NCBI GenBank assembly: GCA_025353725.1 | Contig: JANXOF010000086.1 | Coordinates: forward strand, 57,109 to 121,108 | DNA: 64,000 nucleotides | Direction of reading: 5' to 3' | From: Polyangiaceae bacterium | Lineage (GTDB): Bacteria > Myxococcota_A > Polyangia > Polyangiales > Polyangiaceae | Part shown: one piece after another, positions 62,695 through 64,000 of the stretch | How positions within the stretch are numbered: position 1 is the first letter of the stretch | Layout: each line of letters starts with the position of its first letter | The notes under the pieces: model-generated | What the model saw: the letters and a program-made list of their open reading frames with translations, nothing else | The model's database searches: none | What the model was told of the DNA's origin: nothing | Translations under genes and position numbers: made by a program

Positions 62695-63705
62695 GTGTAC
62701 TTCATCTCCAGAGCTTTCGTCCCGGGCCAAAAGAATCACGGCCGGCGTCGAGCTCCCGCGTGTTTGTCTCTCGCGGCGGCGCTCCTAACTTTTGCGGTGA
62801 GCGCGTCGGCGGAGACGCCGCAACAGATCGCTGAAAACCACTTTAAAGCCGGCCTAAAGCTTTATAATCAGAATAACTTCGAGGGCGCGCGATTGGCGTT
62901 TTTGCAAGGACAGGCGGTGTTCCCACGGACATCTCTCCTGCGTAACTTGGCGCTCTGCGAGTTGAAAACGAACCGTCCGCTCGACGCTCTTCGCCACCTT
63001 CGCGGCTACTTGTCGGACCCCGCGTCGGACGTTCGCGACTACGCGAAAAAGAACCTCGACGACGCGTACGCGAGAACGGGCCATGTCGCGGTGCGTGCGG
63101 TTGAGGGCGCCGCACTGACGATTGATGGGCAACTGGAGGGGAATGCTCCGTTCAAGGAGGTCCTCGACGTGAGTGTTGGCAAACACGTGCTCGAGACGAG
63201 TCTCAACGATCGCCACGCAAAACGCGAGGTCGACGCCGTAGCGGGTGCGGTGGTCGAAGGCGACTTGGTCTTTGAAGAGGCGAAAAATCTGGCGATTGCG
63301 CATCCGTCGCTCGTGCCCGCTCAAGCTCCCGGCGAAGCGGTAGGCGTCGAGATTCAACCGCCCACGGAAGGCGATCCGTCGGGCGGCGGCGCGCGCGTTC
63401 TCGTCAGCGCATCCCTCGCGTTGGTCGGCGTAGCGGGGGGCGTAGCAGGCGCGGTCTTTTTCTCGAAGGCTGACCAGTCGATTGCGGCCACGAAGGCGCT
63501 CGCCCCGGGCGACCCGAGGTACGCTACGCAGCGTGAGGAGTGGTCGAAGAATCGCACGATAGGTTGGGTGAGCGTTGGCGCGGGTGCGGCCTTTCTCGCG
63601 GGCGCGGCTGTCACCTTTTTCGCGTGGCCAAAGGCGACCTCGACGTCGGGGTCAGTAACGGCGTTTTGGACGGGAACTGGCGCCGGTGTGAGCGGAAGTT
63701 TCTAG
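62695..63705 (+). CDS. secreted TPR/PEGA protein with two membrane helices
   Basis: A 336-aa protein from GTG 62695. Signal peptide (...VSASAE), TPR-like helices (AENHFKAGLKLYNQNNFEGA, LLRNLALCELKTNRP), a PEGA-like module (GAALTIDGQLEGNAPFKEV, VGKHVLETSLND) and two C-terminal hydrophobic helices. Same domain order and length as the protein at 51971-52978, so the two are probably distant paralogs. It is placed 11 nt after the single-helix protein and followed 11 nt later by a lipoprotein gene. Confidence 0.88.
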   Translation: MYFISRAFVPGQKNHGRRRAPACLSLAAALLTFAVSASAETPQQIAENHFKAGLKLYNQNNFEGARLAFLQGQAVFPRTSLLRNLALCELKTNRPLDALRHLRGYLSDPASDVRDYAKKNLDDAYARTGHVAVRAVEGAALTIDGQLEGNAPFKEVLDVSVGKHVLETSLNDRHAKREVDAVAGAVVEGDLVFEEAKNLAIAHPSLVPAQAPGEAVGVEIQPPTEGDPSGGGARVLVSASLALVGVAGGVAGAVFFSKADQSIAATKALAPGDPRYATQREEWSKNRTIGWVSVGAGAAFLAGAAVTFFAWPKATSTSGSVTAFWTGTGAGVSGSF

Positions 63706-63716
63706 GGAGGTTTTAG

Positions 63717-64000
63717 ATGCATTCATCATTCATCGGCTTAGGTTTCTGTGTCGTTGGTCTCGCGCTCGTCCGCTGCGCCTCGTTTCCCGATAACCCTTGC
63801 GACAAAACGCCTGACACGTGCCCAACCGCGCTCGACGGCTCGCGGCTTGATTCAGGCAGCGGTTCGGGTGCCGATGGGGTGCCCGCGGGGTGCGTTCTTT
63901 CGGAAGAGCCGAAAGATTCGTTGGCGTGCGTGGATAGCAAGGTGGGTGTCTTCGTGGATAGCGCGACGGGTTCGGACGCGGCATCCGGGACGAAAGAGTC
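63717..64000 (+). CDS. lipoprotein, partial (runs off window), likely DUF1565-type beta-helix protein
   Basis: The first 94 residues are present. ATG 63717 has GGGAGG 7-8 nt upstream. Signal peptide with VRCAS lipobox, then DNPCDKTPDTCPTALD, an Asp/Ser/Gly linker and PAGCVLSEEPKDSLACV leading to VGVFVDSATGSDAASGTKE. The FV-x-x-x-x-G-S-D...GTK pattern is how DUF1565/right-handed beta-helix surface proteins begin. It is the last visible gene of the kinase module and the counterpart of the FGE lipoprotein in the other module. Confidence 0.6.
   Translation, partial: MHSSFIGLGFCVVGLALVRCASFPDNPCDKTPDTCPTALDGSRLDSGSGSGADGVPAGCVLSEEPKDSLACVDSKVGVFVDSATGSDAASGTKE

Noticed and set aside
1..64000. tRNA, CRISPR arrays and insertion sequences
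   Set aside because: No tRNA T-loop motif in a cloverleaf context, no regularly spaced direct repeats and no transposase with terminal repeats were seen by eye. A dedicated program could still find a diverged case.

Overview
The window looks like chromosome of a Myxococcota bacterium, most likely a Polyangia/Sorangiineae-type myxobacterium. This is inferred from the gene content, not from a marker gene. It is GC-rich and holds four Hanks-type Ser/Thr kinases, many lipoproteins with a lipobox followed by Asp/Ser/Gly/Ala-rich linkers, FGE-sulfatase and PEGA/TPR proteins, an Oar-like TonB-dependent receptor with its own TonB-ExbB-ExbD-ExbD, and a PilT-type ATPase. I found no rRNA, tRNA, CRISPR array, insertion sequence or replication origin.

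Layout. 0-8 kb: PilT-like ATPase (minus), a beta-barrel-like protein and TsaE, a large M36-type metallopeptidase lipoprotein, and a low-complexity lipoprotein. 8-17 kb: TonB-dependent receptor, lipoprotein, TonB, ExbB, two ExbD and a membrane-anchored PHP-type metallohydrolase, mostly in tightly packed order. 17-24 kb: a giant kinase/degenerate-cyclase/AAA/TPR protein with a VWA-like lipoprotein, then a strongly folded gene-free stretch (candidate structured RNA) and two apparently frameshifted small genes. 24-32 kb: housekeeping genes: metallophosphoesterase, Mpl, a ClpB-like unfoldase with a degenerate first ATPase module, glutaredoxin, an aminotransferase and a SpoU methyltransferase. 32-40 kb: TamB and a BamA/TamA-family outer membrane protein. 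40-49 kb: soluble kinase, GMC oxidoreductase, lipoproteins, a TerB-PPP phosphatase fusion, an M15 carboxypeptidase, and gene debris (a PIN-domain remnant and an unidentified one).

49-64 kb is the accessory-looking part. Two signalling modules of related composition occur 7 kb apart. Each has a kinase, a secreted TPR/PEGA protein with two C-terminal membrane helices, and a lipoprotein. In the first the genes are coupled by 4-nt overlaps (ATGA, GTGA). Between them sit (i) an XRE repressor plus ImmA/IrrE-like gene, followed by a consensus sigma70-type promoter whose -35 is covered by a perfect palindrome and by three short overlapping genes, including a holin-like one; and (ii) a CUT1 sugar ABC operon in which the binding protein and the first permease are one polypeptide.

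How they may work together (inference): TamB and the BamA-like protein insert envelope proteins; the TonB set powers the receptor; the kinase modules link cytoplasmic phosphorylation to envelope lipoproteins; the XRE/ImmA unit looks like a compact de-repressible switch for membrane-active small proteins.
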